In this document: positions 25,156-35,181 of the stretch, in pieces
Layout: every line of letters starts with the position of its first letter
Numbering within the stretch: the first letter of the stretch is position 1
Source of the DNA: Pseudomonas hunanensis
Lineage (GTDB): Bacteria > Pseudomonadota > Gammaproteobacteria > Pseudomonadales > Pseudomonadaceae
Direction: 5' to 3'
NCBI RefSeq assembly: GCF_013393325.1
Contig: NZ_QJRC01000098.1
Span: forward strand, 310,001-374,000
DNA length: 64,000 bases
The notes under the pieces: generated by a model
Database searches by the model: none
Seen by the model: the letters and a program-made list of their open reading frames with translations, nothing else
Told to the model about the DNA's origin: nothing
Translations under genes and position numbers: made by a program

Positions 25156-26516
25156 CCATCACTTCCTTCGGCCCGGCCAACCGCATCGCGCGTTCGGCCG
25201 AAACTCATCCGCTGACCTGGCGCCTGCGTGACGATGGCGAGCCAGTATGGCTGGCCGAGTACGAATCGAAAAACGGCTACGCCGCAGCCCGCAAGGCGCT
25301 GGCGCAGATGTCGCAGGACGATATCGTGCAAGCGGTCAAGGACTCCGGCCTCAAGGGCCGTGGTGGCGCAGGCTTCCCCACGGGTGTGAAGTGGGGCCTG
25401 ATGCCCAAAGACGAATCCATGAACATCCGCTACCTGCTGTGCAACGCGGACGAAATGGAGCCCAACACCTGGAAGGACCGCATGCTGATGGAGCAACAGC
25501 CCCATCTGCTGGTCGAGGGCATGCTGATCAGCGCCCGCGCCCTGAAGGCCTACCGTGGCTACATCTTCCTGCGTGGCGAATACACCACCGCAGCGAAAAA
25601 CCTCAACCGTGCCATCGATGAAGCCAAGGCCGCAGGCCTCTTGGGCAAGAACATCCTGGGCTCTGGTTTCGATTTCGAGCTGTTCGTGCACACCGGTGCC
25701 GGCCGCTACATCTGCGGTGAAGAAACCGCGCTGATCAACTCGCTGGAAGGCCGCCGCGCCAACCCGCGTTCCAAGCCGCCCTTCCCTGCCGCCGTGGGCG
25801 TATGGGGCAAGCCGACGTGCGTGAACAACGTCGAAACCCTGTGCAACGTGCCGGCCATCGTCGCCAATGGCAACGACTGGTACAAGTCGCTGGCCCGTGA
25901 AGGCAGCGAAGACCACGGTACCAAGCTGATGGGCTTCTCCGGCAAGGTGAAGAACCCAGGCCTGTGGGAATTGCCATTCGGCGTCACCGCTCGCGAGTTG
26001 TTCGAAGACTACGCCGGCGGCATGCGCGACGGCTTCAAGCTCAAGTGCTGGCAGCCAGGCGGCGCCGGTACTGGCTTCCTGCTGCCCGAGCACCTCGACG
26101 CACAAATGTACGCCGGCGGCATCGCCAAGGTCGGCACCCGTATGGGTACTGGCTTGGCCATGGCGGTGGACGACAGCATCAACATGGTTTCGCTGCTGCG
26201 CAACATGGAAGAGTTCTTCGCCCGTGAGTCGTGCGGCTGGTGCACACCCTGCCGTGACGGCCTGCCGTGGAGCGTGAAGATGCTGCGTGCGCTGGAGAAA
26301 GGTCAGGGCCGCGCCGAAGACATCGAGACACTGCTGGGGCTGGTCAACTTCCTCGGCCCTGGCCGTACCTTCTGTGCTCACGCACCAGGTGCCGTCGAGC
26401 CGCTGGGCAGTGCCATCAAATACTTCCGGTCCGAGTTCGAAGCCGGTGTCGCGCCAGCCTCCGCTGGTGACACCCTGCGCCCTAACCTGGCCAAGCCGAT
26501 CGTGGTCGGCGCATAA
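25152..26516 (+). CDS. nuoF: NADH-quinone oxidoreductase subunit F
   Basis: The flavin subunit that oxidises NADH, 454 residues. The NADH/FMN-binding glycine-rich region reads LKGRGGAGFPTGVKWGLMP. FMN contacts lie around YICGEETALINSLEGRR, and the N3 [4Fe-4S] ligands in ESCGWCTPCRDG plus a downstream Cys in RTFCAHAPG. It overlaps nuoE by 4 nt. An unusual 133-nt gap separates it from nuoG. Confidence 0.96.
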   Translation: MTITSFGPANRIARSAETHPLTWRLRDDGEPVWLAEYESKNGYAAARKALAQMSQDDIVQAVKDSGLKGRGGAGFPTGVKWGLMPKDESMNIRYLLCNADEMEPNTWKDRMLMEQQPHLLVEGMLISARALKAYRGYIFLRGEYTTAAKNLNRAIDEAKAAGLLGKNILGSGFDFELFVHTGAGRYICGEETALINSLEGRRANPRSKPPFPAAVGVWGKPTCVNNVETLCNVPAIVANGNDWYKSLAREGSEDHGTKLMGFSGKVKNPGLWELPFGVTARELFEDYAGGMRDGFKLKCWQPGGAGTGFLLPEHLDAQMYAGGIAKVGTRMGTGLAMAVDDSINMVSLLRNMEEFFARESCGWCTPCRDGLPWSVKMLRALEKGQGRAEDIETLLGLVNFLGPGRTFCAHAPGAVEPLGSAIKYFRSEFEAGVAPASAGDTLRPNLAKPIVVGA

Positions 26517-26614
26517 CAAGATGATTAGGCGGGTGGTCCGTGCCACTCGCCAGCTTGCCGGCAGGCCCGATTCATTCGCGGCGTGTCGCAAGCTCACCGA
26601 TTTCCATTAGCCAC

Positions 26615-26630
26615 GCCCGCTCACGCGGGC
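26615..26630 (+). promoter_or_regulatory. Hairpin in the nuoF-nuoG gap
   Basis: GCCCGC-TCAC-GCGGGC forms a 6-bp stem 19 nt upstream of the nuoG start. The surrounding 133-nt gap is the longest inside the operon and holds no gene. Confidence 0.45.
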
Positions 26631-26649
26631 CAACGAAGAACTTTGAACA

Positions 26650-29364
26650 ATGGCCACTATCCACGTAGACGGCAAAGCGCTCGAAGTCAACGGTGCAGAC
26701 AACCTGTTACAGGCATGTCTGTCGCTAGGCCTCGACATCCCTTATTTCTGCTGGCACCCGGCGCTCGGTAGCGTTGGCGCCTGCCGGCAGTGCGCGGTCA
26801 AGCAGTACACCGACGAGAACGACACCCGTGGTCGTATCGTCATGTCCTGCATGACCCCTGCTTCCGACGGCACCTGGATCTCCATCGAAGACGAAGAATC
26901 CAAGGCGTTTCGCGCCAGCGTCGTCGAATGGCTGATGACCAACCACCCGCACGACTGCCCAGTGTGCGAGGAAGGCGGTCACTGCCACCTGCAGGACATG
27001 ACGGTAATGACCGGCCACAACGAGCGCCGCTACCGTTTCACCAAGCGTACCCACCAGAACCAGGACCTCGGCCCGTTCATCGCCCATGAGATGAACCGCT
27101 GCATCGCCTGCTACCGCTGCGTGCGCTACTACAAGGACTACGCCGGTGGCACCGACCTGGGCGTATACGGCGCCCACGACAACGTGTACTTCGGCCGCGT
27201 CGAAGACGGCGTGCTGGAAAGCGAATTCTCCGGCAACCTGACCGAGGTCTGCCCAACCGGCGTGTTCACCGACAAGACCCACTCCGAGCGCTACAACCGC
27301 AAGTGGGACATGCAGTTCGCCCCAAGCATCTGCCATGGCTGCTCCAGCGGCTGCAACATCAGCCCGGGTGAACGCTACGGCGAGCTGCGCCGTATCGAAA
27401 ACCGCTTCAACGGCTCGGTCAACCAGTACTTCCTGTGCGACCGTGGCCGCTTCGGCTACGGCTATGTCAACCGCAAGGACCGCCCACGCCAGCCACACCT
27501 GGCCGATGGCACCAAGCTGGGCCTGGACGCCGCCCTGGACAAAGCCGCCGACCTGCTGCGCGGCCGCACCATCGTTGGTATCGGCTCGCCACGCGCCAGC
27601 CTCGAAAGCAACTACGGCCTGCGTGAGCTGGTCGGCGCCGAGTACTTCTACTCCGGCATGGAAGCTGGCGAACTGGCACGCGTACGCCTGGCCCTGAACG
27701 TGCTGAACAACAGCCCGCTGCCAGTGCCGACCCTGCGCGACATCGAAGATCACGACGCGGTGTTCGTGCTCGGTGAAGACCTGACCCAGACCGCTGCCCG
27801 CGTTGCCCTGGCCGTGCGCCAGGCCACCAAAGGCAAGGCCGAGGCCATGGCCGAAGCCATGAAGGTCCAGCCTTGGCTCGACGCTGCGGTCAAGAACATC
27901 GGCCAGCACGCACTGTACCCGCTGTTCATCGCCTCCCTGGCTGAAACCAAGCTCGACGACGTCGCCGAAGAGTGCGTACACGCAGCCCCGGCCGACCTCG
28001 CCCGCATCGGTTTCGCCGTGGCCCACGCCATCGACCCGAGCGCACCGGCAGTCGCCGGCCTGGACGACGAAGCCAAGGCCCTGGCCCAGCGCATCGCCGA
28101 CGCCCTGGTGGCCGCCAAGCGCCCACTGGTGGTTGCCGGTACTTCCCTGGCCGACCCGGCGCTGATCGAAGCCGCCGCCAACATCGCCAAGGCCCTGAAG
28201 CTGCGCGAGAAAAACGGCTCGCTGAGCCTGGTGGTGCCTGAGGCCAACAGCATCGGCCTGGCCATGCTTGGTGGCGAGTCCGTCGATGCTGCCCTGGATG
28301 CGGTCATCAGCGGCAAGGCCGACGCCATCGTCGTGCTGGAAAACGACCTGTACGCCCGCGTACCGGCCGCCAAGGTTGACGCAGCCCTGGCTGCGGCCAA
28401 GGTGGTGATCGTTGCCGACCACTCGAAAACCCCGACTGTCGACCGCGCCCACCTGGTGCTGCCGGCCGCCTCGTTCGCCGAAGGCGACGGCACCCTGGTC
28501 AGCCAGGAAGGCCGTGCCCAGCGCTTCTTCCAGGTGTTCGACCCGCAGTACCTGGACAGCAGCATCCAGATCCACGAAGGCTGGCGCTGGATGCACGCCC
28601 TGCGTGCCACCCTGCTGAACAAGCCGGTCGACTGGACCCAGCTGGACCACGTTACCAGCGCCTGCGCCGAAGCCGCCCCGCAACTGGCCGGCATCGTCAA
28701 CGCCGCACCAAGCGCCGCATTCCGCATCAAGGGCATGAAACTGGCCCGTGAGCCGCTGCGCTACTCCGGTCGTACCGCCATGCGCGCCAACATCAGCGTG
28801 CACGAGCCACGTACCCCGCAAGACAAGGACACCGCGTTCGCCTTCTCCATGGAAGGCTACTCGGGCTCGGCCGAACCGCGCCAGCAGGTGCCGTTCGCCT
28901 GGTCGCCGGGCTGGAACTCGCCGCAAGCCTGGAACAAGTTCCAGGACGAAGTCGGTGGCCACCTGCGCGCCGGTGACCCAGGTGTGCGCCTGATCGAATC
29001 GCAAGGCGACCGTCTGAACTGGTTCAACGCCATTCCGGGTGCTTTCAACCCGGCCCGTGGCACCTGGACTGCCGTGCCGTTCTTCCACCTGTTCGGCAGC
29101 GAAGAAAGCTCGTCGCGCGCCGCCCCGGTGCAACAGCGCATCCCGGCTGCCTACGTGGCCCTGGCCAAGTCCGAAGCCGACCGCCTGGGTGTCAACGACG
29201 GCGCGATGCTGAGCCTGAACGTGGCCGGTGTGGCCCTGCGCCTGCCGCTGCGTATCAATGAAGAGCTGGGCGCTGGCCTGGTCGCGTTGCCGAAAGGCCT
29301 GGCCGGCATCCCGCCTGCCATCTTCGGTGCATCCGTCGAAGGCCTGCAGGAGGCAGCACAATGA
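26650..29364 (+). CDS. nuoG: NADH-quinone oxidoreductase subunit G
   Basis: The 75-kDa iron-sulfur subunit, 904 residues. The N-terminal [2Fe-2S] N1b site (YFCWHPALGSVGACRQCAVK), the His-ligated N5 (HPHDCPVCEEGGHCHLQDM), N4 (CIACYRCVRYYKDYAGG with a later ECTGVF-type Cys in LTEVCPTGVF) and the extra N7 site (CHGCSSGCNISPGERYG, Cys in YFLCDRGRF) are all visible. The C-terminal two thirds is molybdopterin-oxidoreductase-like. It overlaps nuoH by 4 nt. Confidence 0.96.
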   Translation: MATIHVDGKALEVNGADNLLQACLSLGLDIPYFCWHPALGSVGACRQCAVKQYTDENDTRGRIVMSCMTPASDGTWISIEDEESKAFRASVVEWLMTNHPHDCPVCEEGGHCHLQDMTVMTGHNERRYRFTKRTHQNQDLGPFIAHEMNRCIACYRCVRYYKDYAGGTDLGVYGAHDNVYFGRVEDGVLESEFSGNLTEVCPTGVFTDKTHSERYNRKWDMQFAPSICHGCSSGCNISPGERYGELRRIENRFNGSVNQYFLCDRGRFGYGYVNRKDRPRQPHLADGTKLGLDAALDKAADLLRGRTIVGIGSPRASLESNYGLRELVGAEYFYSGMEAGELARVRLALNVLNNSPLPVPTLRDIEDHDAVFVLGEDLTQTAARVALAVRQATKGKAEAMAEAMKVQPWLDAAVKNIGQHALYPLFIASLAETKLDDVAEECVHAAPADLARIGFAVAHAIDPSAPAVAGLDDEAKALAQRIADALVAAKRPLVVAGTSLADPALIEAAANIAKALKLREKNGSLSLVVPEANSIGLAMLGGESVDAALDAVISGKADAIVVLENDLYARVPAAKVDAALAAAKVVIVADHSKTPTVDRAHLVLPAASFAEGDGTLVSQEGRAQRFFQVFDPQYLDSSIQIHEGWRWMHALRATLLNKPVDWTQLDHVTSACAEAAPQLAGIVNAAPSAAFRIKGMKLAREPLRYSGRTAMRANISVHEPRTPQDKDTAFAFSMEGYSGSAEPRQQVPFAWSPGWNSPQAWNKFQDEVGGHLRAGDPGVRLIESQGDRLNWFNAIPGAFNPARGTWTAVPFFHLFGSEESSSRAAPVQQRIPAAYVALAKSEADRLGVNDGAMLSLNVAGVALRLPLRINEELGAGLVALPKGLAGIPPAIFGASVEGLQEAAQ

Positions 29365-30368
29365 GCTGGTTCACCCCCGAAGTGATCGATGTGATCATCC
29401 AGGTCGTCAAGGCTATCGTGGTGCTGCTGGCCGTGGTGGTCTGCGGCGCCCTGCTCAGCTTCGTCGAGCGCCGCCTGCTGGGCTGGTGGCAGGACCGCTA
29501 CGGTCCGAACCGTGTCGGCCCGTTCGGCATGTTCCAGATCGCCGCCGACATGCTGAAGATGTTCTTCAAGGAAGACTGGAACCCGCCCTTCGTCGACAAG
29601 ATGATCTTCACCCTGGCGCCGGTCGTGGCCATGAGCGCCCTGCTGATCGGCTTCTCGATCATCCCGATCACACCGGGCTGGGGCGTTGCCGACCTGAACA
29701 TCGGCCTGCTGTTCTTCTTCGCCATGGCCGGCCTGTCGGTCTACGCGGTGCTGTTCGCTGGCTGGTCGTCGAACAACAAGTACGCCCTGCTGGGCAGCTT
29801 GCGTGCTTCGGCACAGACCGTGTCGTACGAAGTGTTCCTGGGCCTGGCGCTGATGGGCGTGGTGGTACAGGTAGGCTCCTTCAACATGCGCGACATCGTC
29901 GAGTACCAGGCGCAGAACCTGTGGTTCATCATTCCGCAGTTCTTCGGCTTCTGCACCTTCTTCATCGCTGGCGTCGCCGTGACTCACCGTCACCCGTTCG
30001 ACCAGCCGGAAGCAGAACAGGAACTGGCCGACGGCTACCACATCGAGTATGCCGGCATGAAATGGGGCATGTTCTTCGTCGGTGAGTACATCGGCATCAT
30101 CCTCATCTCGGCGCTGCTGGTAACCCTGTTCTTCGGTGGCTGGCACGGCCCGTTCGGCATTCTGCCGCAAGTGCCGTTCCTGTGGTTCGCCTTGAAGACC
30201 GCGTTCTTCATCATGCTGTTCATCCTGCTGCGCGCCTCGATCCCGCGCCCGCGCTATGACCAGGTGATGGACTTCAGCTGGAAGTTCTGCCTGCCGCTGA
30301 CCCTGATCAATTTGCTGGTGACCGCTGCGATCGTGCTCTACAACACGCCAGCCGTCGCGGCCCAGTGA
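29361..30368 (+). CDS. nuoH: NADH-quinone oxidoreductase subunit H
   Basis: Membrane subunit at the junction with the quinone site, 335 residues with about eight helices. Conserved blocks include LLSFVERRLLGWWQDRYGPN, ADMLKMFFKEDW, HRHPFDQPEAEQELADGYH and LRASIPRPRYDQVMDFSWK. The start codon overlaps the nuoG stop (ATGA). Confidence 0.96.
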   Translation: MSWFTPEVIDVIIQVVKAIVVLLAVVVCGALLSFVERRLLGWWQDRYGPNRVGPFGMFQIAADMLKMFFKEDWNPPFVDKMIFTLAPVVAMSALLIGFSIIPITPGWGVADLNIGLLFFFAMAGLSVYAVLFAGWSSNNKYALLGSLRASAQTVSYEVFLGLALMGVVVQVGSFNMRDIVEYQAQNLWFIIPQFFGFCTFFIAGVAVTHRHPFDQPEAEQELADGYHIEYAGMKWGMFFVGEYIGIILISALLVTLFFGGWHGPFGILPQVPFLWFALKTAFFIMLFILLRASIPRPRYDQVMDFSWKFCLPLTLINLLVTAAIVLYNTPAVAAQ

Positions 30369-30379
30369 GGATTTGACCC

Positions 30380-30928
30380 ATGTTCAAGTATATCGGCGAC
30401 ATCGTTAAGGGCACCGGCACACAGCTGCGCAGCCTGGCCATGGTGTTCTCCCACGGGTTTCGCAAGCGCGACACCCTGCAGTACCCCGAAGAGCCCGTGT
30501 ACCTGCCGCCGCGCTACCGCGGCCGCATCGTCCTTACCCGCGACCCCGATGGCGAGGAGCGCTGCGTAGCGTGCAACCTCTGCGCGGTGGCCTGCCCGGT
30601 TGGCTGCATTTCGCTGCAGAAGGCCGAGACCGAGGACGGCCGCTGGTACCCGGAGTTCTTCCGCATCAACTTCTCGCGTTGCATTTTCTGCGGCCTGTGT
30701 GAAGAAGCGTGCCCGACCACCGCGATCCAGCTGACCCCGGATTTCGAAATGGCCGAGTTCAAGCGTCAGGACCTGGTGTACGAGAAAGAAGATCTGCTGA
30801 TCTCCGGCCCCGGCAAGAACCCTGACTACAACTTCTACCGTGTTGCGGGTATGGCGATCGCTGGCAAGCCGAAGGGCTCTGCACAGAACGAAGCCGAGCC
30901 GATCAACGTGAAGAGCTTGCTCCCATAA
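30380..30928 (+). CDS. nuoI: NADH-quinone oxidoreductase subunit I
   Basis: The 23-kDa two-[4Fe-4S] ferredoxin-like subunit (N6a, N6b), 182 residues. Ligand motifs are CVACNLCAVACPVGC and CIFCGLCEEACPTTAI (about residues 60-115). The N-terminal segment is amphipathic, as expected for membrane-surface attachment. GAGG precedes ATG 30380 and the gene lies 11 nt after nuoH. Confidence 0.96.
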   Translation: MFKYIGDIVKGTGTQLRSLAMVFSHGFRKRDTLQYPEEPVYLPPRYRGRIVLTRDPDGEERCVACNLCAVACPVGCISLQKAETEDGRWYPEFFRINFSRCIFCGLCEEACPTTAIQLTPDFEMAEFKRQDLVYEKEDLLISGPGKNPDYNFYRVAGMAIAGKPKGSAQNEAEPINVKSLLP

Positions 30929-30938
30929 GGACAGAAAG

Positions 30939-31439
30939 ATGGAATTCGCTTTCTACTTCGCATCCGGGATCGCCGTGGTCTCCACCCTTCGGGTGGTTAC
31001 CGGCACCAACCCCGTGCACGCCTTGCTTTACCTGATCATTTCGCTGATTTCCGTGGCCATGATCTTCTTCTCCCTGGGTGCGCCGTTCGCCGGCGCCCTG
31101 GAAGTGATCGCCTACGCCGGCGCCATCATGGTGCTGTTCGTGTTCGTCGTGATGATGCTCAACCTCGGGCCGGCTTCGGTCGCCCAGGAACGCGGCTGGC
31201 TCAAGCCCGGTATCTGGGCAGGGCCGGTAATCCTGGGCGCCCTGCTGCTGGCAGAGTTGCTGTACGTGCTGTTCGTCACCCCGAGCGGCGCTGGCATCAG
31301 TGGCACCACCGTGGGCCCGAAAGAAGTGGGCATCAGCCTGTTCGGCCCGTACCTGCTGGTGGTCGAACTGGCTTCGATGCTGCTGCTGGCTGCAGCCGTC
31401 ACCGCCTTCCACCTGGGCCGCAACGAGGCGAAGGAGTAA
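30939..31439 (+). CDS. nuoJ: NADH-quinone oxidoreductase subunit J
   Basis: Five-helix membrane subunit, 166 residues. The conserved helix IAYAGAIMVLFVFVVMMLNL is present after the first two helices (NPVHALLYLIISLISVAMIF). It lies 10 nt after nuoI and 3 nt before nuoK. Confidence 0.96.
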   Translation: MEFAFYFASGIAVVSTLRVVTGTNPVHALLYLIISLISVAMIFFSLGAPFAGALEVIAYAGAIMVLFVFVVMMLNLGPASVAQERGWLKPGIWAGPVILGALLLAELLYVLFVTPSGAGISGTTVGPKEVGISLFGPYLLVVELASMLLLAAAVTAFHLGRNEAKE

Positions 31440-31442
31440 ATC

Positions 31443-31751
31443 ATGGGTGCTATCCCTCTCGAGCATGGTCTGGCGGTCGCCGGTATCCTGTTCTGCTTAG
31501 GTCTGGTTGGCCTGATGGTCCGCCGCAACATCCTCTTCGTGCTCATGAGCCTGGAAGTCATGATGAACGCCTCTGCCCTGGCGTTCGTCGTCGCCGGTGC
31601 CCGTTGGGTCCAGCCCGACGGCCAGGTGATGTTCATTCTGGTGATCAGCCTGGCAGCCGCCGAGGCCAGTATTGGCCTGGCCATCCTGCTGCAGCTGTAT
31701 CGCCGCTTCCACACTCTCGACATCGATGCTGCCAGTGAGATGCGCGGATGA
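31443..31751 (+). CDS. nuoK: NADH-quinone oxidoreductase subunit K
   Basis: Three-helix membrane subunit, 102 residues. The helices carry conserved glutamates of the proton path (MSLEVMMNASALAFV and ISLAAAEASIGLAILL). Its stop overlaps the nuoL start (ATGA). Confidence 0.96.
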   Translation: MGAIPLEHGLAVAGILFCLGLVGLMVRRNILFVLMSLEVMMNASALAFVVAGARWVQPDGQVMFILVISLAAAEASIGLAILLQLYRRFHTLDIDAASEMRG

Positions 31752-33601
31752 ACCTTCTCTTCCTGACTTTCGTCTTCCCCCTCGTCGGCTTCCTGCTGCT
31801 GTCGTTCTCGCGCGGGCGGTTCTCGGAGAACCTGTCCGCCCTGATCGGCGTCGGCTCGGTAGGCCTGTCGGCCGCGACCGCCGCCTACGTCATCTGGCAA
31901 TTCAACGTTGCCCCGCCTGAAGGCGGCGCCTACAGCCAGTTGCTGTGGCAATGGATGTCGGTGGACGGCTTCGCGCCGAACTTCACCCTGTACCTGGACG
32001 GCCTGTCGGTCACCATGCTCGGCGTGGTGACCGGTGTCGGCTTCCTGATCCACCTGTTCGCGTCCTGGTACATGCGCGGCGAAGCGGGCTACTCGCGCTT
32101 CTTCTCGTACACCAACCTGTTCATCGCCAGCATGCTGTTCCTGATCCTTGGCGATAACCTGCTGTTCATTTACTTCGGCTGGGAAGGCGTGGGCCTGTGC
32201 TCGTACTTGTTGATCGGTTTCTACTACAGCAACCGCAACAACGGTAACGCAGCACTCAAGGCATTCATCGTCACCCGCATCGGCGACGTGTTCATGGCCA
32301 TCGGCCTGTTCATCCTGTTCGCCCAGCTGGGTACCCTGAACGTGCAGGAACTGCTGGTGCTAGCACCACAGAAGTTCCAGGCTGGCGACACCTGGATGGT
32401 GCTGGCAACGCTGATGCTGCTGGGTGGTGCGGTGGGTAAATCGGCCCAGCTGCCACTGCAGACCTGGCTGGCCGACGCGATGGCGGGCCCGACCCCGGTT
32501 TCGGCACTGATCCACGCCGCGACCATGGTGACCGCGGGCGTGTACCTGATCGCCCGTACCAACGGCCTGTTCCTGCTGGCACCGGACATCCTGCACCTGG
32601 TAGGTGTGGTCGGTGGTGTGACCCTGGTGCTGGCCGGCTTCGCCGCGTTGGTGCAAACCGACATCAAGCGTATCCTCGCCTACTCGACCATGAGCCAGAT
32701 CGGCTACATGTTCCTGGCCCTGGGCGTAGGTGCCTGGGACGCGGCGATCTTCCACCTGATGACCCACGCCTTCTTCAAGGCCCTGCTGTTCCTAGCCTCC
32801 GGTGCGGTGATCGTTGCCTGCCACCACGAGCAGAACATCTTCAAGATGGGCGGCCTGTGGAAGAAACTGCCACTGGCCTACGCCAGCTTCGTGGTCGGTG
32901 GCGCAGCCCTGGCTGCCCTGCCGATCGTGACCGTGGGCTTCTACTCCAAGGACGAGATCCTCTGGGAAGCCTTCGCCAGCGGCAACACCGGCCTGCTGTA
33001 CGCCGGCCTGGTGGGCGCGTTCATGACCTCGCTGTACACCTTCCGCCTGATCTTCATCGCCTTCCACGGCGAAGCCAAGACCGAAGCCCACGCCGGCCAC
33101 GGCATCAGCCACTGGCTGCCACTGGGCGTGCTGATCGTGCTGTCGACCGCCGTTGGCGCCTGGATTCACCCGCCGCTGGCAGGCGTGCTGCCTGAAAGCG
33201 CCGGCCACGCCGGTGGCGAAGCCAAGCATGCGCTGGAGATCACCTCCGGTGCCATCGCCATCGCCGGTATCCTGCTGTCGGCCCTGCTGTTCCTGGGCAA
33301 GCGCACCTTTGTCAGCGCAGTTGCCAACAGCGGCATCGGTCGTGTCCTGTCGGCCTGGTGGTTCGCCGCCTGGGGCTTCGACTGGATCTACGACAAGCTT
33401 TTCGTCAAACCGTACCTGCTGATCAGCCACATCCTGCGCAAGGACCCGGTTGACCGCACCATCGGCCTGATTCCTCGGATGGCGCGTGGCGGCCACGTCG
33501 CCATGAGCAAGACCGAGACTGGCCAACTGCGCTGGTACACCGCCTCTATCGCCGTGGGTGCCGTGCTGGTGCTCGGTGCCGTGGTAGTGGCTGCGGTATG
33601 A
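31748..33601 (+). CDS. nuoL: NADH-quinone oxidoreductase subunit L
   Basis: Distal antiporter-like proton-pumping subunit, 617 residues. Typical blocks are YFGWEGVGLCSYLLIGFYYS, KSAQLPLQTWLADAMAGPTP (lysine of the proton channel), SALIHAATMVTAGVYLIAR and TMSQIGYMFLALGVG. The long C-terminal lateral helix region precedes the last helix (ASIAVGAVLVLGAVVV). A 40-nt gap with no feature separates it from nuoM. Confidence 0.96.
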   Translation: MNLLFLTFVFPLVGFLLLSFSRGRFSENLSALIGVGSVGLSAATAAYVIWQFNVAPPEGGAYSQLLWQWMSVDGFAPNFTLYLDGLSVTMLGVVTGVGFLIHLFASWYMRGEAGYSRFFSYTNLFIASMLFLILGDNLLFIYFGWEGVGLCSYLLIGFYYSNRNNGNAALKAFIVTRIGDVFMAIGLFILFAQLGTLNVQELLVLAPQKFQAGDTWMVLATLMLLGGAVGKSAQLPLQTWLADAMAGPTPVSALIHAATMVTAGVYLIARTNGLFLLAPDILHLVGVVGGVTLVLAGFAALVQTDIKRILAYSTMSQIGYMFLALGVGAWDAAIFHLMTHAFFKALLFLASGAVIVACHHEQNIFKMGGLWKKLPLAYASFVVGGAALAALPIVTVGFYSKDEILWEAFASGNTGLLYAGLVGAFMTSLYTFRLIFIAFHGEAKTEAHAGHGISHWLPLGVLIVLSTAVGAWIHPPLAGVLPESAGHAGGEAKHALEITSGAIAIAGILLSALLFLGKRTFVSAVANSGIGRVLSAWWFAAWGFDWIYDKLFVKPYLLISHILRKDPVDRTIGLIPRMARGGHVAMSKTETGQLRWYTASIAVGAVLVLGAVVVAAV

Positions 33602-33641
33602 CTCTGAATCTTGCGACTTTGCCAAAGGAAACCAACCCGTC

Positions 33642-35174
33642 ATGATTTTGCCTTGGCTGATCCTGATCCCCTTCATCGGCGGCTTCCTGTGCTGGCTGGG
33701 TGAGCGCTTCGGCGCCACCCTGCCGCGCTGGATCGCGCTGCTGACCATGTCCCTGCTGCTTGGCATCGGCCTGTGGCTGTGGGGCACCGGCGACTACACC
33801 CTGGCCCCTGCTCCGGGCGCCGAACCTGCCTGGGCACTCGAATACAAAGTCGAGTGGATCAAGCGCTTCGGTATCAGCATCCACTTGGCCCTCGACGGCC
33901 TGTCGCTGCTGATGATCCTGCTCACCGGCCTGCTCGGTGTGCTGTCGGTACTGTGTTCCTGGAAAGAGATCCAGCGCCACGTCGGCTTCTTCCACCTCAA
34001 CCTGATGTGGATCCTCGGCGGCGTGGTCGGTGTGTTCCTGGCCCTGGACCTGTTCCTGTTCTTCTTCTTCTGGGAAATGATGCTGGTGCCGATGTACTTC
34101 CTCATCGCGCTCTGGGGTCACAGCTCGGCAGACGGCAAGAAAACCCGGATCTACGCGGCGACCAAGTTCTTCATCTTCACCCAGGCCAGCGGCCTGATCA
34201 TGCTGGTGGCGATCCTGGGCCTGGTGCTGGTCAACTACAACACCACCGGCGTGCTCACGTTCAACTACAGCGACCTGCTGAAGGCCGAGCTGCCAGCCGG
34301 CGTCGAGTACGTGCTGATGCTGGGCTTCTTCATTGCCTTCGCGGTGAAGCTGCCGGTCGTGCCGTTCCACTCCTGGCTGCCTGATGCTCACGCCCAGGCA
34401 CCGACCGCAGGTTCCGTGGACCTGGCGGGTATCTTGCTGAAGACTGCGGCCTACGGCCTGCTGCGCTTCGCCCTGCCGCTGTTCCCGAATGCCTCGGCCG
34501 AGTTTGCGCCCATCGCCATGACCCTGGGCCTGATCGGTATCTTCTACGGTGCTTTCCTGGCCTTCGCACAAACCGACATCAAGCGCCTGATCGCGTTCTC
34601 CAGCGTCTCGCACATGGGCTTCGTGCTGATCGGCATCTACTCCGGCAGCCAGCAGGCCCTGCAAGGCGCGGTGATCCAGATGCTGGCTCACGGCCTGTCG
34701 GCTGCCGCGCTGTTCATCCTGTCCGGCCAGCTGTACGAGCGCCTGCACACCCGTGACATGCGTCAAATGGGCGGCCTGTGGCACCGCATCGCTTACCTGC
34801 CGGCTATCAGCCTGTTCTTCGCCGCCGCATCGCTGGGCCTGCCTGGCACCGGTAACTTCGTCGGCGAGTTCCTGATCCTGATCGGCAGCTTCGTGCATGT
34901 ACCGTGGATCACCGTGATTGCCACCACAGGTTTGGTGTTCGGTTCGGTGTACTCGCTGATCATGATCCACCGCGCCTACTTCGGCCCGGCCAAGAGCGAT
35001 ACCGTGCTGGCCGGCATGGACGGTCGCGAACTGATCATGGTCCTGGGTCTGGCGGTATTGCTGATCCTGCTGGGCGTGTATCCGCAGCCGTTCCTCGACA
35101 CCTCTGCCGCCACCATGAGTGGTGTGCAGCAGTGGCTCGGTTCCGCTTTCACTCAACTCGCTTCGGCCCGGTAA
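33642..35174 (+). CDS. nuoM: NADH-quinone oxidoreductase subunit M
   Basis: Antiporter-like proton-pumping subunit, 510 residues. Key blocks: FFFWEMMLVPMYFLIALWG (glutamate in the fifth helix), KLPVVPFHSWLPDAHAQAP and FSSVSHMGFVLIGIYSG. The nuoN start follows the stop by 7 nt. Confidence 0.96.
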   Translation: MILPWLILIPFIGGFLCWLGERFGATLPRWIALLTMSLLLGIGLWLWGTGDYTLAPAPGAEPAWALEYKVEWIKRFGISIHLALDGLSLLMILLTGLLGVLSVLCSWKEIQRHVGFFHLNLMWILGGVVGVFLALDLFLFFFFWEMMLVPMYFLIALWGHSSADGKKTRIYAATKFFIFTQASGLIMLVAILGLVLVNYNTTGVLTFNYSDLLKAELPAGVEYVLMLGFFIAFAVKLPVVPFHSWLPDAHAQAPTAGSVDLAGILLKTAAYGLLRFALPLFPNASAEFAPIAMTLGLIGIFYGAFLAFAQTDIKRLIAFSSVSHMGFVLIGIYSGSQQALQGAVIQMLAHGLSAAALFILSGQLYERLHTRDMRQMGGLWHRIAYLPAISLFFAAASLGLPGTGNFVGEFLILIGSFVHVPWITVIATTGLVFGSVYSLIMIHRAYFGPAKSDTVLAGMDGRELIMVLGLAVLLILLGVYPQPFLDTSAATMSGVQQWLGSAFTQLASAR

Positions 35175-35181
35175 GAGCGCT

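Noticed and set aside
26725..29361. 878-codon open frame antisense to nuoG
   Set aside because: It is a shadow of the well-supported nuoG frame. Composition is low-complexity Val/Gly/His/Gln without motifs.
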